The notes under the pieces are model-generated. The model made no database searches. It was not told the origin of the DNA and was given only the letters and a program-made list of their open reading frames with translations. A stretch of 64,000 nucleotides of DNA from JAHEEM01 sp036396795 (GTDB lineage Bacteria; Pseudomonadota; Gammaproteobacteria; Steroidobacterales; Rariloculaceae): the NCBI GenBank assembly GCA_036396795.1, contig DASWKF010000128.1:1-64000 (forward strand), written 5' to 3'. Every line of letters begins with the position of its first letter. The stretch's first letter is position 1. The position numbers and the translations under genes are program-made. This document shows, piece after piece, positions 51,009 to 58,540 of the stretch.

Positions 51009-52070
51009 TTAGGGCCTCACGCGAACGTACTTCTGGAGATTGCGCGGGCGCGGCTCGCCCGCATAGAGATTGCCGTCGCGATCGGCGGCGACGAACTCGG
51101 CGCCGTTGCCCGCCGGGGAGCGCGGATCGCCCCAAGGGTAGAGTATGAACGCATCCACCCAGCCGGTCCGGGCGTCTCCGATGCGGATGCCCATCTCCCA
51201 CCCGGGGTTCTGCTCGTCGTCGGACTCGGAATCGGCGACGTAGATGCGGTCCTCGTCGTCGAAGAAAACGCCGCTCGGGCGCCCAAATTGCGTCCAGATC
51301 GCGACGAAGTTGCCGTCCTGATCGAAAATCTGTATCCGATTGTTCCATCGGTCGGCGATGAACAAGCGACCGCGCGAATCGATCGCGATCGCATGCAGCT
51401 CGCGAAACTCGCCCGGCGCATAGCCCGTGCGCCCCCACGACTTGATGAACGTGCCGTCGCCAGAGAACTTGACCACGCGATTGTTGCTGGCGTTGCCATG
51501 GCCGTCGGTGACGAAAATGTCTCCGTTGTCGGCCACGACCACGTCGCTCGGCGCGTTGAAGCTCGCCGGCCCGTCTCCGGCAACGCCGGGCGTGCCCAAG
51601 GTCATGAGGATCTCGCCTTCGGAGCTGAACTTGACGACCTGGTGGCCTCGCCTGCCTTGCGGCGTTCGCTCGGCGCTGACGGCATCGGTAACCCAGACGT
51701 TGCCTTCTGGATCGACATCGATCCCGTGAGGCCAGATGAACATGCCGCCGCCGAAGCTCGCGACCAGATCACCGTCGAGGTCGAATTTGAGAACCGGATC
51801 GAGATCGGAGTCCAGGCACTCGTTGCCGAAACGCTCGGGCGCGGACGCGTCGCAGCGAACCACCGCCCAGACGTGCTCCCGGTCCGGATCGATCGTGACG
51901 TCGCCCACCGCGCCCATCGGCCGGCCATCCGGCAGCTTTGCCCATCCGTCTACGGCGCGGTAGGGATTGGGCAGCGCTTGCGACCAGGCCTCGGCGCCTG
52001 CGCTCAGGATGGCACCGGCCACGACCGCAGCCGCGAGTCTCGTTGCGCGATTACTTGGATTCGGTTGCAT
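51009..52070 (-). CDS. Exported NHL-repeat (peptidyl-amidoglycolate-lyase-like) protein
   Basis: The 353-residue protein starts at ATG 52070 with GGGGGAG upstream, overlapping the end of the FMN reductase gene by 20 nt. A signal peptide ends near AWSQA. Six NHL/propeller repeats follow (GGGMFIWPHGIDVDPEGNVW, FNAPSDVVVADNGDIFVTDG, FRELHAIAIDSRGRLFIADR, WTQFGRPSGVFFDDEDRIYV). The organisation resembles the catalytic core of peptidyl-alpha-hydroxyglycine lyase but a catalytic claim would be speculation. As the last gene of the SoxR-promoter operon it may handle damaged or modified molecules outside the cytoplasm. Confidence 0.87.
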   Translation of the reverse strand: MQPNPSNRATRLAAAVVAGAILSAGAEAWSQALPNPYRAVDGWAKLPDGRPMGAVGDVTIDPDREHVWAVVRCDASAPERFGNECLDSDLDPVLKFDLDGDLVASFGGGMFIWPHGIDVDPEGNVWVTDAVSAERTPQGRRGHQVVKFSSEGEILMTLGTPGVAGDGPASFNAPSDVVVADNGDIFVTDGHGNASNNRVVKFSGDGTFIKSWGRTGYAPGEFRELHAIAIDSRGRLFIADRWNNRIQIFDQDGNFVAIWTQFGRPSGVFFDDEDRIYVADSESDDEQNPGWEMGIRIGDARTGWVDAFILYPWGDPRSPAGNGAEFVAADRDGNLYAGEPRPRNLQKYVRVRP

Positions 52071-52635
52071 GGATACTCCCCCTCGTTTCACGCACGAAGC
52101 CGACGAACCCCCGCACGAACTTCTCCAGCCGCTCCTGGGCGGCAGCGTCGTTGAGCCTGCCGTCTTCATCGAAGACACGTGACGCCGCGGGCAACGCGAA
52201 GCGACCGCCCGTCCACAGGCGCGCGCCCAGCGTGCGCAGCACCGGCAGCCAGGCATTCTGCGCCAGAGTCGTTCCGAACGCCCCGGGAGACGTTCCCATG
52301 ATCGCGACCGGCAAGTCGCCGAACACGCGCGGGATGTCTGCAGCCGGCCGCGACAACCAATCGATCGCGTTCTTGAGCACGCCGGGGATGGAGTTGTTGT
52401 ACTCCGGCGTGCAGAGCAAGAAACCGTCGGCACCGGCGAGCGCATCTTTGAGCGCCGCGACCGGCACGGGAATACCGTGCGCTTTCTCGTCGTCGAAGTT
52501 GTAGAGCGGAAACGCCGCGATGGACTCGATCTTGAGGTCTACGCCGTCCGGCAACGCCGATCGCGCAGCCCGCAGCAAGCTCGAATTGAAAGAGTCGCGG
52601 CGCAGGCTGCCCGACAAGCCGATCAGCGAGGTCAT
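52051..52635 (-). CDS. NAD(P)H-dependent FMN reductase / quinone reductase (ChrR-like)
   Basis: The 194-residue flavodoxin-like protein shows the FMN-phosphate loop GSLRRDSFNS and the ring-binding signature PEYNNSIPGVLKNAIDWLSR. The family reduces FMN, quinones, chromate or nitro and azo compounds by two electrons, which avoids semiquinone redox cycling. This fits control by SoxR. It is cytoplasmic, with no signal peptide. It follows the VOC gene by 44 nt and overlaps the NHL gene. Confidence 0.95.
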   Translation of the reverse strand: MTSLIGLSGSLRRDSFNSSLLRAARSALPDGVDLKIESIAAFPLYNFDDEKAHGIPVPVAALKDALAGADGFLLCTPEYNNSIPGVLKNAIDWLSRPAADIPRVFGDLPVAIMGTSPGAFGTTLAQNAWLPVLRTLGARLWTGGRFALPAASRVFDEDGRLNDAAAQERLEKFVRGFVGFVRETRGSIHATESK

Positions 52636-52679
52636 CCGGTTTTCCCGAATTTGCTTGCGCGTAGTCTAGCAACAACCGC

Positions 52680-53114
52680 TCAGCTCGGCAGCGAATAATC
52701 GTTGCGCTCCCGCGGATTCTCCGACGTGTACTCGACGAACTCCCAGTCGTTGCCTTCGGGATCGACGAAATAGACCCGCCTGCGGTGCGGATGCTCGTTG
52801 GGGACCGAGGAGTCTCGATACCCCGCGTCCCATAATCTGGCCCGCAAGGCCTCGACATTCTCGACCTCATAGCCCAAGTGGTTCACACCGGGTTGGCCGC
52901 CGTAGGGCGTGCGGGAGGGCTCGACCTCGGCAGTCGCCTGATAGAGCGCGATATAAGTCTCCTCGGTGCCGACGTGCACCCAGCGTTCGTCCTCGGCGTC
53001 TCTGGCGTCGTGACGCAGCTCGAACTCGGGGAAAGCCGTCAACAGGAACTTCACCATTGTATCGACGTTACGGACCGACAAGTTCGCGTGCTCGAGTCTC
53101 GGTTTCATCTTCAT
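52680..53114 (-). CDS. VOC family protein, SoxR-promoter operon
   Basis: The 144-residue cytoplasmic protein has two VOC repeats: LEHANLSVRNVDTMVKFLLT and VNHLGYEVENVEALRARLWD, ending VYFVDPEGNDWEFVEYTS. Histidines (EHAN, NHLG) and the glutamate of FVEY are the likely metal ligands. It is the first gene after the SoxR-type promoter. Members include fosfomycin or glyoxal resistance enzymes and dioxygenases; no specific activity can be assigned. AGGTGAG lies upstream of the ATG. Confidence 0.92.
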   Translation of the reverse strand: MKMKPRLEHANLSVRNVDTMVKFLLTAFPEFELRHDARDAEDERWVHVGTEETYIALYQATAEVEPSRTPYGGQPGVNHLGYEVENVEALRARLWDAGYRDSSVPNEHPHRRRVYFVDPEGNDWEFVEYTSENPRERNDYSLPS

Positions 53115-53149
53115 GTGTGCTCACCTTGCTCCGGAAACGGGACGCGCGC

Positions 53150-53180
53150 ATGCTATTACCTCAATATTACTTGAGGTCAA
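53150..53180 (-). promoter_or_regulatory. SoxR-dependent-type promoter with 19-bp spacer
   Basis: On the minus strand -35 TTGACC (53180-53175) and -10 TAGCAT (53155-53150) are separated by 19 bp that contain the sox box. Overlong 19-bp spacing with the dyad between the hexamers is the arrangement of the Escherichia coli soxS promoter, where oxidised SoxR untwists the DNA. Transcription would begin about 30 nt before the VOC gene and read into the FMN reductase and NHL genes. Confidence 0.75.
53158..53177. promoter_or_regulatory. SoxR operator (sox box)
   Basis: ACCTCAA (53158-53164) and TTGAGGT (53171-53177) form a perfect dyad with a 6-bp centre TATTAC, matching the CCTCAA-N6-TTGAGG consensus of SoxR sites. 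It lies between soxR (start 53191) and the VOC operon (start 53114), 14 nt from the soxR start. Confidence 0.93.
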
Positions 53181-53190
53181 GAGGCCCGCG

Positions 53191-53652
53191 ATGCCCAGAG
53201 CCAGGTCACAGATGATGCAGCGGCAGCTTTCCGTCGGTGAAGTCGCCGCCCGAAGCGGCGTCGCGGTATCGACGCTGCATTTCTACGAATCGCAAGGCTT
53301 GATCAAAGCCTGGCGGAACGCCGGCAACCACCGCCGCTATCCGCGAGAGGTGCTCCGACGCGTCGCGGTGATCAAAGTCGCGCAGCGGGCGGGCGTGCCG
53401 CTCAAGGGGATCGCAGCCGCCCTCGCCGCTTTGCCGGACAACCGCGCACCGACGATGAGGGATTGGGCGAAGCTCTCGGCACAGTGGCGCGAGGACCTCG
53501 ACGATCGCATTGCGCGATTGACGCGCTTACGCGACCAGCTATCCAGCTGCATCGGCTGCGGCTGCTTGTCCGTCACGGATTGCCCGTTGCGCAATCCCGC
53601 CGATGCGCTCTCCGCGGAGGGACCCGGCCCGCGGCTGCTCGATCCGAGGTGA
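53191..53652 (+). CDS. soxR: Redox-sensitive transcriptional activator SoxR
   Basis: The 153-residue MerR-family protein starts at ATG 53191. An N-terminal winged helix (LSVGEVAARSGVAVSTLHFY and NHRRYPREVLRRVAVI) is followed by a dimerisation helix and the [2Fe-2S] motif C-x2-C-x-C-x5-C (C120, C123, C125, C131). Redox-cycling compounds oxidise the cluster and activate transcription. The sox box just upstream indicates direct control of the divergent VOC-reductase-NHL operon. No soxS is present, consistent with the usual non-enteric arrangement in which SoxR directly controls detoxification genes. Confidence 0.96.
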   Translation: MPRARSQMMQRQLSVGEVAARSGVAVSTLHFYESQGLIKAWRNAGNHRRYPREVLRRVAVIKVAQRAGVPLKGIAAALAALPDNRAPTMRDWAKLSAQWREDLDDRIARLTRLRDQLSSCIGCGCLSVTDCPLRNPADALSAEGPGPRLLDPR

Positions 53653-53714
53653 GCGCGGCGCTTGCCCCCTCACTTTCATTCAAGGCTCGCCGCGGGTCGT
53701 GCCAATACGATCCG

Positions 53715-54239
53715 TCATTCGATCGGCAGCCTGGGCTGATTCGGGACCGGGAGCTGCTGGCTTGGACGCTGCCAGTCTCGCGCGCCGTCTCCAATCAGCA
53801 TGGGCTCGACCGCGACGGCACCGGTTGGATCGACGCCGACGATATATCCTAGCGAGTCGTCGCAGGTCACGGTCCAGATCGGCTCATCGCCGCCGCTCGT
53901 GCTCGAGCCGATGAGCTGGTAGCACCGGTAGCCCGCCTCGCGTATGGCCATGAGGAGCACGCTTTCGCGGAAGGTTTCCGACATCGCGGCAAGCTCCGCG
54001 TGTCTGGTAGCCGCGGCGGTATCCGTCTCCCCGACCTTCCGAGCGAGTGCCAGGGAAGCAGCCTCGTGTGCCGTGGTGCTGCGCGAGTCTTGCTGCGCAG
54101 GAGCGCGTCCGTCGACAGCATCGTCGTGGCTATTCGAGGGCGAAGCCGGATCGCGGCCGAGCTGCACCCAGATCCCGGCCGAGACGGCGATCGCCGCGCA
54201 GAGCAACAGCCAAGACCATGGTGCCGACTTCGTCATCAT
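53715..54239 (-). CDS. Membrane-anchored protein of unknown function
   Basis: From ATG 54239 (MMTKSAPW) the protein has 174 residues; the frame is open to an ATG at 54344 whose extra 35 residues contain no obvious signal. One transmembrane helix (about 6-26) is followed by a low-complexity linker and a C-terminal domain (about 95-160) with two cysteines (RCYQLIG, VTCDDSLGYIVGVD) that resembles a small PepSY-like or similar fold only in size. Proline-rich end. No family recognised. It converges with soxR and is divergent from the NHL gene at 54401. Confidence 0.65.
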   Translation of the reverse strand: MMTKSAPWSWLLLCAAIAVSAGIWVQLGRDPASPSNSHDDAVDGRAPAQQDSRSTTAHEAASLALARKVGETDTAAATRHAELAAMSETFRESVLLMAIREAGYRCYQLIGSSTSGGDEPIWTVTCDDSLGYIVGVDPTGAVAVEPMLIGDGARDWQRPSQQLPVPNQPRLPIE

Positions 54240-54400
54240 CCGTTCCGCTGGCGCATCGACTTCGGTAATGGTGCCATAAACACGTTCGGTCGTCAGCGGA
54301 AAGACCTTGAATCTCAAGGCCTTGGTTGCCGATTGACCGGTCATGCAACGGGGGACTAGACTCGAAGGGCTAAACCTACCGCCGACGGAGACAACACATC

Positions 54401-55681
54401 ATGAGAAAAAATCCGAGAATCGGGGCCATGCTCGTTACGCTGGCCGGTGTCGCGATCGCATTCGCGAGCGGCGCCGCCCGAGCTCAAACCGCCCCCAGCT
54501 ACCTATTTGATCCGACCTGGCCGAAAGAGCTGCCCAATCTGTGGAAGATGGGCGGCGTCACCGGCCTGGCCGTCGACAGCAATGACAACGTCTGGGTCTA
54601 CAACCGCCCGAACGACTTGACCGCCATCGAGCTCCAAGCCGAGCTGTCGCCCCCGGTCTCGCTGTGCTGCGTCCGCCCGCCGTCGATGATTCACATCGAC
54701 AAGGCCGGCAACGTCATCGGCTCGTTCGATGCGCCGCAGGGGCACGGCATGGACGTCGACAGCGAAGGTTTCGTCTATCTCGGACAGGACACCGTGCGCA
54801 AGTACGACCCGCGCACCGGTGAGGTCGTCGGCGAGGTAGCGCGAACGCCTGCAAGAGAGGGTGGCGGCAGAGTCGGACTGCCGCCGCCGATGCAGCGCAC
54901 ACCGGGACAGGGAAGCCGCGGCCCTGTCGTGAATTTCCTGCCTTCGAATGAACCGCCCCCGAGCCCCGAGGAGCAAGCGGCGGAGGCCGCCGAGGTTGCC
55001 GCGTTTCGCGCTGAATACCCTCCGGAAACCCCGATGATCGTCGGCGGCCTGGAGGAAATTCGGATTTTCGAGCCTGACAACGAGATGTACGTCGCCGACA
55101 ACTATCTCGGCGGTCGCGTGCTCGTATTCGACCTCGACACCTTGGAGTTCAAACGCGGCTGGGGCGCCTACGGCAAGCCGCTGGCGGAAATCAGCACCGA
55201 CGACGCCGATCACGCCTACACGCCCAATGGACCGATGCCGCCGGATTTCGCGGGCCATCTGACGCTCAACGTCTCGCGGGACGGGCTCGTCTACGCCGCC
55301 GACCGGAACGCAAACCGCATCCACGTGACAGACAAGCAAGGTGAATTCATCCAGGAGCTCATCCTCGCGCCGAGCACGGGTGTGGGCGGCTCCACGGGTG
55401 GCGTCGCTTTCTCACCGGACCCCGAGCAGCGCTATCTCTATATCTCGGATCTCACCAACAATACGATCTGGTTCCTCAATCGGGCCGACGGTGAAGTCGT
55501 CGGACAGATGGGGCACATGGGTGAGAACGGCGGGCAGTTCTTCGGCCTGCACATGATCGCCGTCGACTCGCAGGGTGTGATCTACACCGGAGAGGTTTTC
55601 GCCGGTGAGCGTGTGCAACGCTTCGTTCCCGCCGACACGCCGAAGGGACAGTTGCTGCAGCAGCTAGCGAATACTCAGTAA
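54401..55681 (+). CDS. Exported six-bladed NHL-type beta-propeller protein
   Basis: The 426-residue protein has a signal peptide ending near ARAQT. Propeller repeats include LWKMGGVTGLAVDSNDNVWVYNRP, QGHGMDVDSEGFVYLGQ, EEIRIFEPDNEMYVADNYLGGRV and LTLNVSRDGLVYAADRNANR. An insertion of about 60 residues rich in proline and glycine (about 150-210) interrupts the second and third blades. Conserved acidic residues at blade tops could bind calcium. Similar proteins occur widely in environmental proteobacteria without a known activity. It is monocistronic and followed by a strong terminator. Confidence 0.88.
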   Translation: MRKNPRIGAMLVTLAGVAIAFASGAARAQTAPSYLFDPTWPKELPNLWKMGGVTGLAVDSNDNVWVYNRPNDLTAIELQAELSPPVSLCCVRPPSMIHIDKAGNVIGSFDAPQGHGMDVDSEGFVYLGQDTVRKYDPRTGEVVGEVARTPAREGGGRVGLPPPMQRTPGQGSRGPVVNFLPSNEPPPSPEEQAAEAAEVAAFRAEYPPETPMIVGGLEEIRIFEPDNEMYVADNYLGGRVLVFDLDTLEFKRGWGAYGKPLAEISTDDADHAYTPNGPMPPDFAGHLTLNVSRDGLVYAADRNANRIHVTDKQGEFIQELILAPSTGVGGSTGGVAFSPDPEQRYLYISDLTNNTIWFLNRADGEVVGQMGHMGENGGQFFGLHMIAVDSQGVIYTGEVFAGERVQRFVPADTPKGQLLQQLANTQ

Positions 55682-55695
55682 CCGCGCAAGCATTG

Positions 55696-55731
55696 AATGC
55701 GGAGGAGCCCAGCGCTCCTCCGCATTTTATT
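55696..55731 (+). terminator. Rho-independent terminator after the NHL gene
   Basis: A 13-bp GC-rich stem (AATGCGGAGGAGC at 55696-55708 with its complement at 55714-55726) encloses a 5-nt loop and runs into TTTATT. It is 15 nt after the stop codon, between convergent genes. Confidence 0.92.
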
Positions 55732-55744
55732 CATCTGTCGTTCG

Positions 55745-56305
55745 CTAAAGATTCAGCGCCGCAGCGTCGGTCAGCACGACTTCCAGATCGGGGCGCGTGC
55801 GGTAGGTCGGCTCCATATAGACGGCGCGAATCGTGGCCGCGGTGTCGATGACGTAGAGCACCGGCCGCGGCACGCCGAAGGCCTTGCTGCCGACGGGATA
55901 CTGCTCGTCGCGGATGCCGAGCTGCAGGTTGATGTCTCCGCTCGGGTCCGCGAGCATCTTGTAGCGGATCCGATGCTCCGCTGCGAACGCCGCGGTTTCC
56001 GTCACCTCATCGACGCTGACCGAGACGACGTTGAGACCCAAAGCCTCGAACTCGGCCAAGCGCTCATTCAAGTCCGCGAGCTGCCGTTGGCAATAGGGAC
56101 ACCAGTCGGCCGAACGAACGAAGACCACGACCGCGCCCTTCTCTCCCATCAGCGCATCCAGCGTCTGCGTTTGCCCGTCCTGGTCCGGTGCCGTCAACGA
56201 ATGAGGGAAACCCTCACCGACCGCCGGCCCCGGGATTTCCTCACCCCGTGCCGCGGACATCGCGACGGCGGCGATCAGCCCAAACGATAGATAGCGCTTG
56301 CGCAT
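55745..56305 (-). CDS. Exported peroxiredoxin-like thiol protein
   Basis: The 186-residue protein has a signal peptide (about 1-21, SAARG) and an AhpC/TSA-like thioredoxin fold with the motif SADWCPYC (C69, C72), PVLYVID and a late beta strand. The spacing CxxC is thioredoxin-like, whereas the surrounding VVFVRSADWCPYCQRQLADL pattern matches bacterioferritin-comigratory or redoxin proteins. It probably reduces peroxides or disulfides in the periplasm. It is followed 105 nt upstream in the sequence by the DmeF-like gene in the same orientation. Confidence 0.88.
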   Translation of the reverse strand: MRKRYLSFGLIAAVAMSAARGEEIPGPAVGEGFPHSLTAPDQDGQTQTLDALMGEKGAVVVFVRSADWCPYCQRQLADLNERLAEFEALGLNVVSVSVDEVTETAAFAAEHRIRYKMLADPSGDINLQLGIRDEQYPVGSKAFGVPRPVLYVIDTAATIRAVYMEPTYRTRPDLEVVLTDAAALNL

Positions 56306-56410
56306 TGATTTGCTCCTCGTTCACCCAAGTGAATGTGTCACGGACAGGCTCTTACAGCGTGCATCATCTGATCGGCGCTGGCAATGAAGGTTCCCGGCCG
56401 GAGACGCGGC

Positions 56411-57406
56411 TCATAGGACCGGCCCCCGCCGAGACGCGGCATCGCGAACCTCGGCCGCAACGAACACCTCCACGGCCAGGTGGACCACGCCAAGGCCCTC
56501 GGGAAGCAGGCGTTTGTAGTGATCGGGCTCGCGCGGCCGCGACGTGACGACGGATACGATACCGGAGTACATCTGCGGCCCCACCGCCCAGAAATGCAGG
56601 TCCGTGACTCGATTGTCGTCGCTGGCCTCGATTCGGTGCCTGATCAGCTCGCGCAGGTCGTCGGGGCCTTCCCGGTCCAGCAGCACGACGCTGGTGCTAT
56701 GCAGCAGACCGATAGACCACCGGCCGACCAGCACGGCACCGACGATGCCCATCGCCGGATCTGCCCAAACGAGCCCGAAGTACTTCGCGGCGAGCAACGC
56801 AAAGATCGCCAGCAGTGAGGTCAGCGCATCGGCCAAGACGTGCAGATAGGCCGACACGAGATTGTGATCATGGTGATGATAGTTCGGGTCGTGGTAGTGC
56901 GTGTGCTCCTCGAGGTCGGAACCGATGTCCGTCGCTCCCCGCGGATGATGATGCTCGCGGAGAATGAACACCGACGCGCCGTTGACGAGGAGCCCGAGAA
57001 CAGCCACGAAGATCGCCTCGTTGAAGGCGATCGGCCGCGGTACGATGAGTCTCGCGACGCTCTCCCAGACCATGACGAGCGCGAAGCCGGCGAGCAGAAC
57101 GGCGCCGGTGTAACCACCCAGGGTGTTGACCTTGCCGGTGCCGAAGCTGAACCGCGCGTCGTGCGCATGGCGTCGCGCGTACACATAGGCGAACGCGTTG
57201 ATGCTCAGGGCCACCGCGTGGGACGCCATATGCAAGCCGTCCGCCAGCAGGGCCATCGACCCGAACGCAATGCCTGCCGCGACCTCGACCACCATCATGA
57301 CCGCGGTGATCGCGATGACCAGCAACGTCCGCGACTCTCCCGGCCGTTTCAGGTCCTGGCCGAAAGAATGCGAGTGCTCCCAGGGCTGTCGATCGTGACC
57401 GTCCAA
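56411..57406 (-). CDS. dmeF: DmeF-like cation diffusion facilitator (Co/Ni/Zn efflux)
   Basis: The 331-residue protein has six transmembrane helices and a C-terminal cytoplasmic domain. The start HSHSFGQDLKRPGESRT and MALLADGLHMASHAVAL, ARRHAHDARFSFGTGKV are hallmarks of DmeF, a cobalt/nickel exporter. The loop between helices 4 and 5 is rich in histidine (REHHHPRG and EEHTHYHDPNYHHHDHN), the usual metal-capturing sequence. The first usable start is TTG at 57406, since a TAG lies 11 codons upstream. The companion RcnR/CsoR repressor often found next to dmeF is not visible here. Confidence 0.92.
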   Translation of the reverse strand: MDGHDRQPWEHSHSFGQDLKRPGESRTLLVIAITAVMMVVEVAAGIAFGSMALLADGLHMASHAVALSINAFAYVYARRHAHDARFSFGTGKVNTLGGYTGAVLLAGFALVMVWESVARLIVPRPIAFNEAIFVAVLGLLVNGASVFILREHHHPRGATDIGSDLEEHTHYHDPNYHHHDHNLVSAYLHVLADALTSLLAIFALLAAKYFGLVWADPAMGIVGAVLVGRWSIGLLHSTSVVLLDREGPDDLRELIRHRIEASDDNRVTDLHFWAVGPQMYSGIVSVVTSRPREPDHYKRLLPEGLGVVHLAVEVFVAAEVRDAASRRGPVL

Positions 57407-57514
57407 GACGTGATGCTTCGAATGCGCCGCTCGATGTATCTACCGTGTATATCATAGCTCCGCACCGGCGCGGATTGGGGTCTCGCGGACGCGGGGCATC
57501 CCACCGAGCGGGAG

Positions 57515-58015
57515 CTAACGCGGTTTTCGCGGCACGATCATATTCACGATCGCGACCTGCACGGCTTCGTTATGTTGATTGAGGGTTTGATTTCGCGATT
57601 TGACGATGCCGCAGTCGGGCTTCGATCTCGACGGCCGCACCTCGAGAACCTCGACCTCCACGCGCAACTCGTCTCCCGGCCGCACCGGACGCGGCCAACT
57701 GAGCTCACCGCCCAGGCCGATCAAGCCGCCCGCGACGCGCATGTCGCTCTGCACGAGCAGGCGCATGCTCACCGCCGCCGTGTGCCAACCGCTCGCCGCA
57801 AGGCCACCGAAAACGCTTTGTGCCGCAGCGGCGTCGTCGAGATGAAACGGCTGCGGATCGAAGCGAGCGGCGAATTGCTTGATTTCGTCCGCCGTCAACA
57901 CCGCCGGCCCGCTCGTGAAGCGCTGTCCGACGAAAAAATCCTCCAGATGCAGCGTCGACCCGGCAGGCGGGGCCCGGCCGGCTCCCTCCGACGCCTCGTC
58001 AAACGAGCTTGGCAT
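57515..58015 (-). CDS. MaoC-like hot-dog hydratase
   Basis: The 166-residue protein (ATG 58015, overlapping the end of the OsmC gene by 17 nt) shows the MaoC pattern: EDFFVGQRFTSGPAVLTADEIKQFAARFDPQPFHLDD, then the R-hydratase motif at FGGLAASGWHTAAVSMRLL and the second half LGGELSWPRPVRPGDELRVEV. The D-P-x-x-x-H element (DPQPFHLD) carries the catalytic Asp/His pair of enoyl-CoA hydratases. Substrate unknown. Overlap with OsmC suggests shared expression under oxidative or fatty-acid stress (inference). Confidence 0.9.
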   Translation of the reverse strand: MPSSFDEASEGAGRAPPAGSTLHLEDFFVGQRFTSGPAVLTADEIKQFAARFDPQPFHLDDAAAAQSVFGGLAASGWHTAAVSMRLLVQSDMRVAGGLIGLGGELSWPRPVRPGDELRVEVEVLEVRPSRSKPDCGIVKSRNQTLNQHNEAVQVAIVNMIVPRKPR

Positions 58016-58433
58016 CCAGCGTAACGTCTGCTTTGAGCAGCTTCGATACCGGGCAATTCGCCTTCGCTTCGGCAGCCAGCTTCCGGAAGGACGCATCGTC
58101 GATGCCGGAGATCTTGGCTGCCAGCGTCAAGCTGACGGCGGGAATCGAGAAGCCGGTCTCTCCGCGCTCGAGCGTGACCACCGCGGTCGTGTCCAAGCGC
58201 TCGGCCGTGAATCCGTTCTGTCCCAGCAGGTTCGACAGCGCCATGGTGAAGCAGCCCGCATGCGCCGCGGCAATGAGCTCTTCGGGATTCGTGCCCGGAA
58301 CGTTCTCGAATCGCGTGCCGAATCCGTAGGGCTGCTCGGATAAGGCACCGCTCTGCGTCGATAAAACGCCCTTCCCTTCCTTGAGGCTCCCCGCCCAACT
58401 CGCTGAGCCGCTTCGTTTTATCTTCACTTTCAA
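57999..58433 (-). CDS. OsmC/Ohr-family hydroperoxide reductase
   Basis: The 144-residue protein has the two catalytic cysteines of OsmC-type peroxidases: C61 in HAGCFTMALSNLL and C127 in ANCPVSKLL, plus the N-terminal arginine expected in the active site. It reduces organic hydroperoxides at the expense of lipoyl thiols in the cytoplasm. It begins next to the divergent secreted MBL-fold gene and is the first gene of a two-gene unit with the MaoC-like gene. Confidence 0.95.
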   Translation of the reverse strand: MKVKIKRSGSASWAGSLKEGKGVLSTQSGALSEQPYGFGTRFENVPGTNPEELIAAAHAGCFTMALSNLLGQNGFTAERLDTTAVVTLERGETGFSIPAVSLTLAAKISGIDDASFRKLAAEAKANCPVSKLLKADVTLDAKLV

Positions 58434-58540
58434 CTCCGTTGGTCTGTTTGGAATTGAGACACTACGCCGGCTCGTGGCAGACTTCCACTGCCCGAGGGAT
58501 CGAAAAGACCCGCCGGACCGATCCGTGGAGGGGAGAAATC

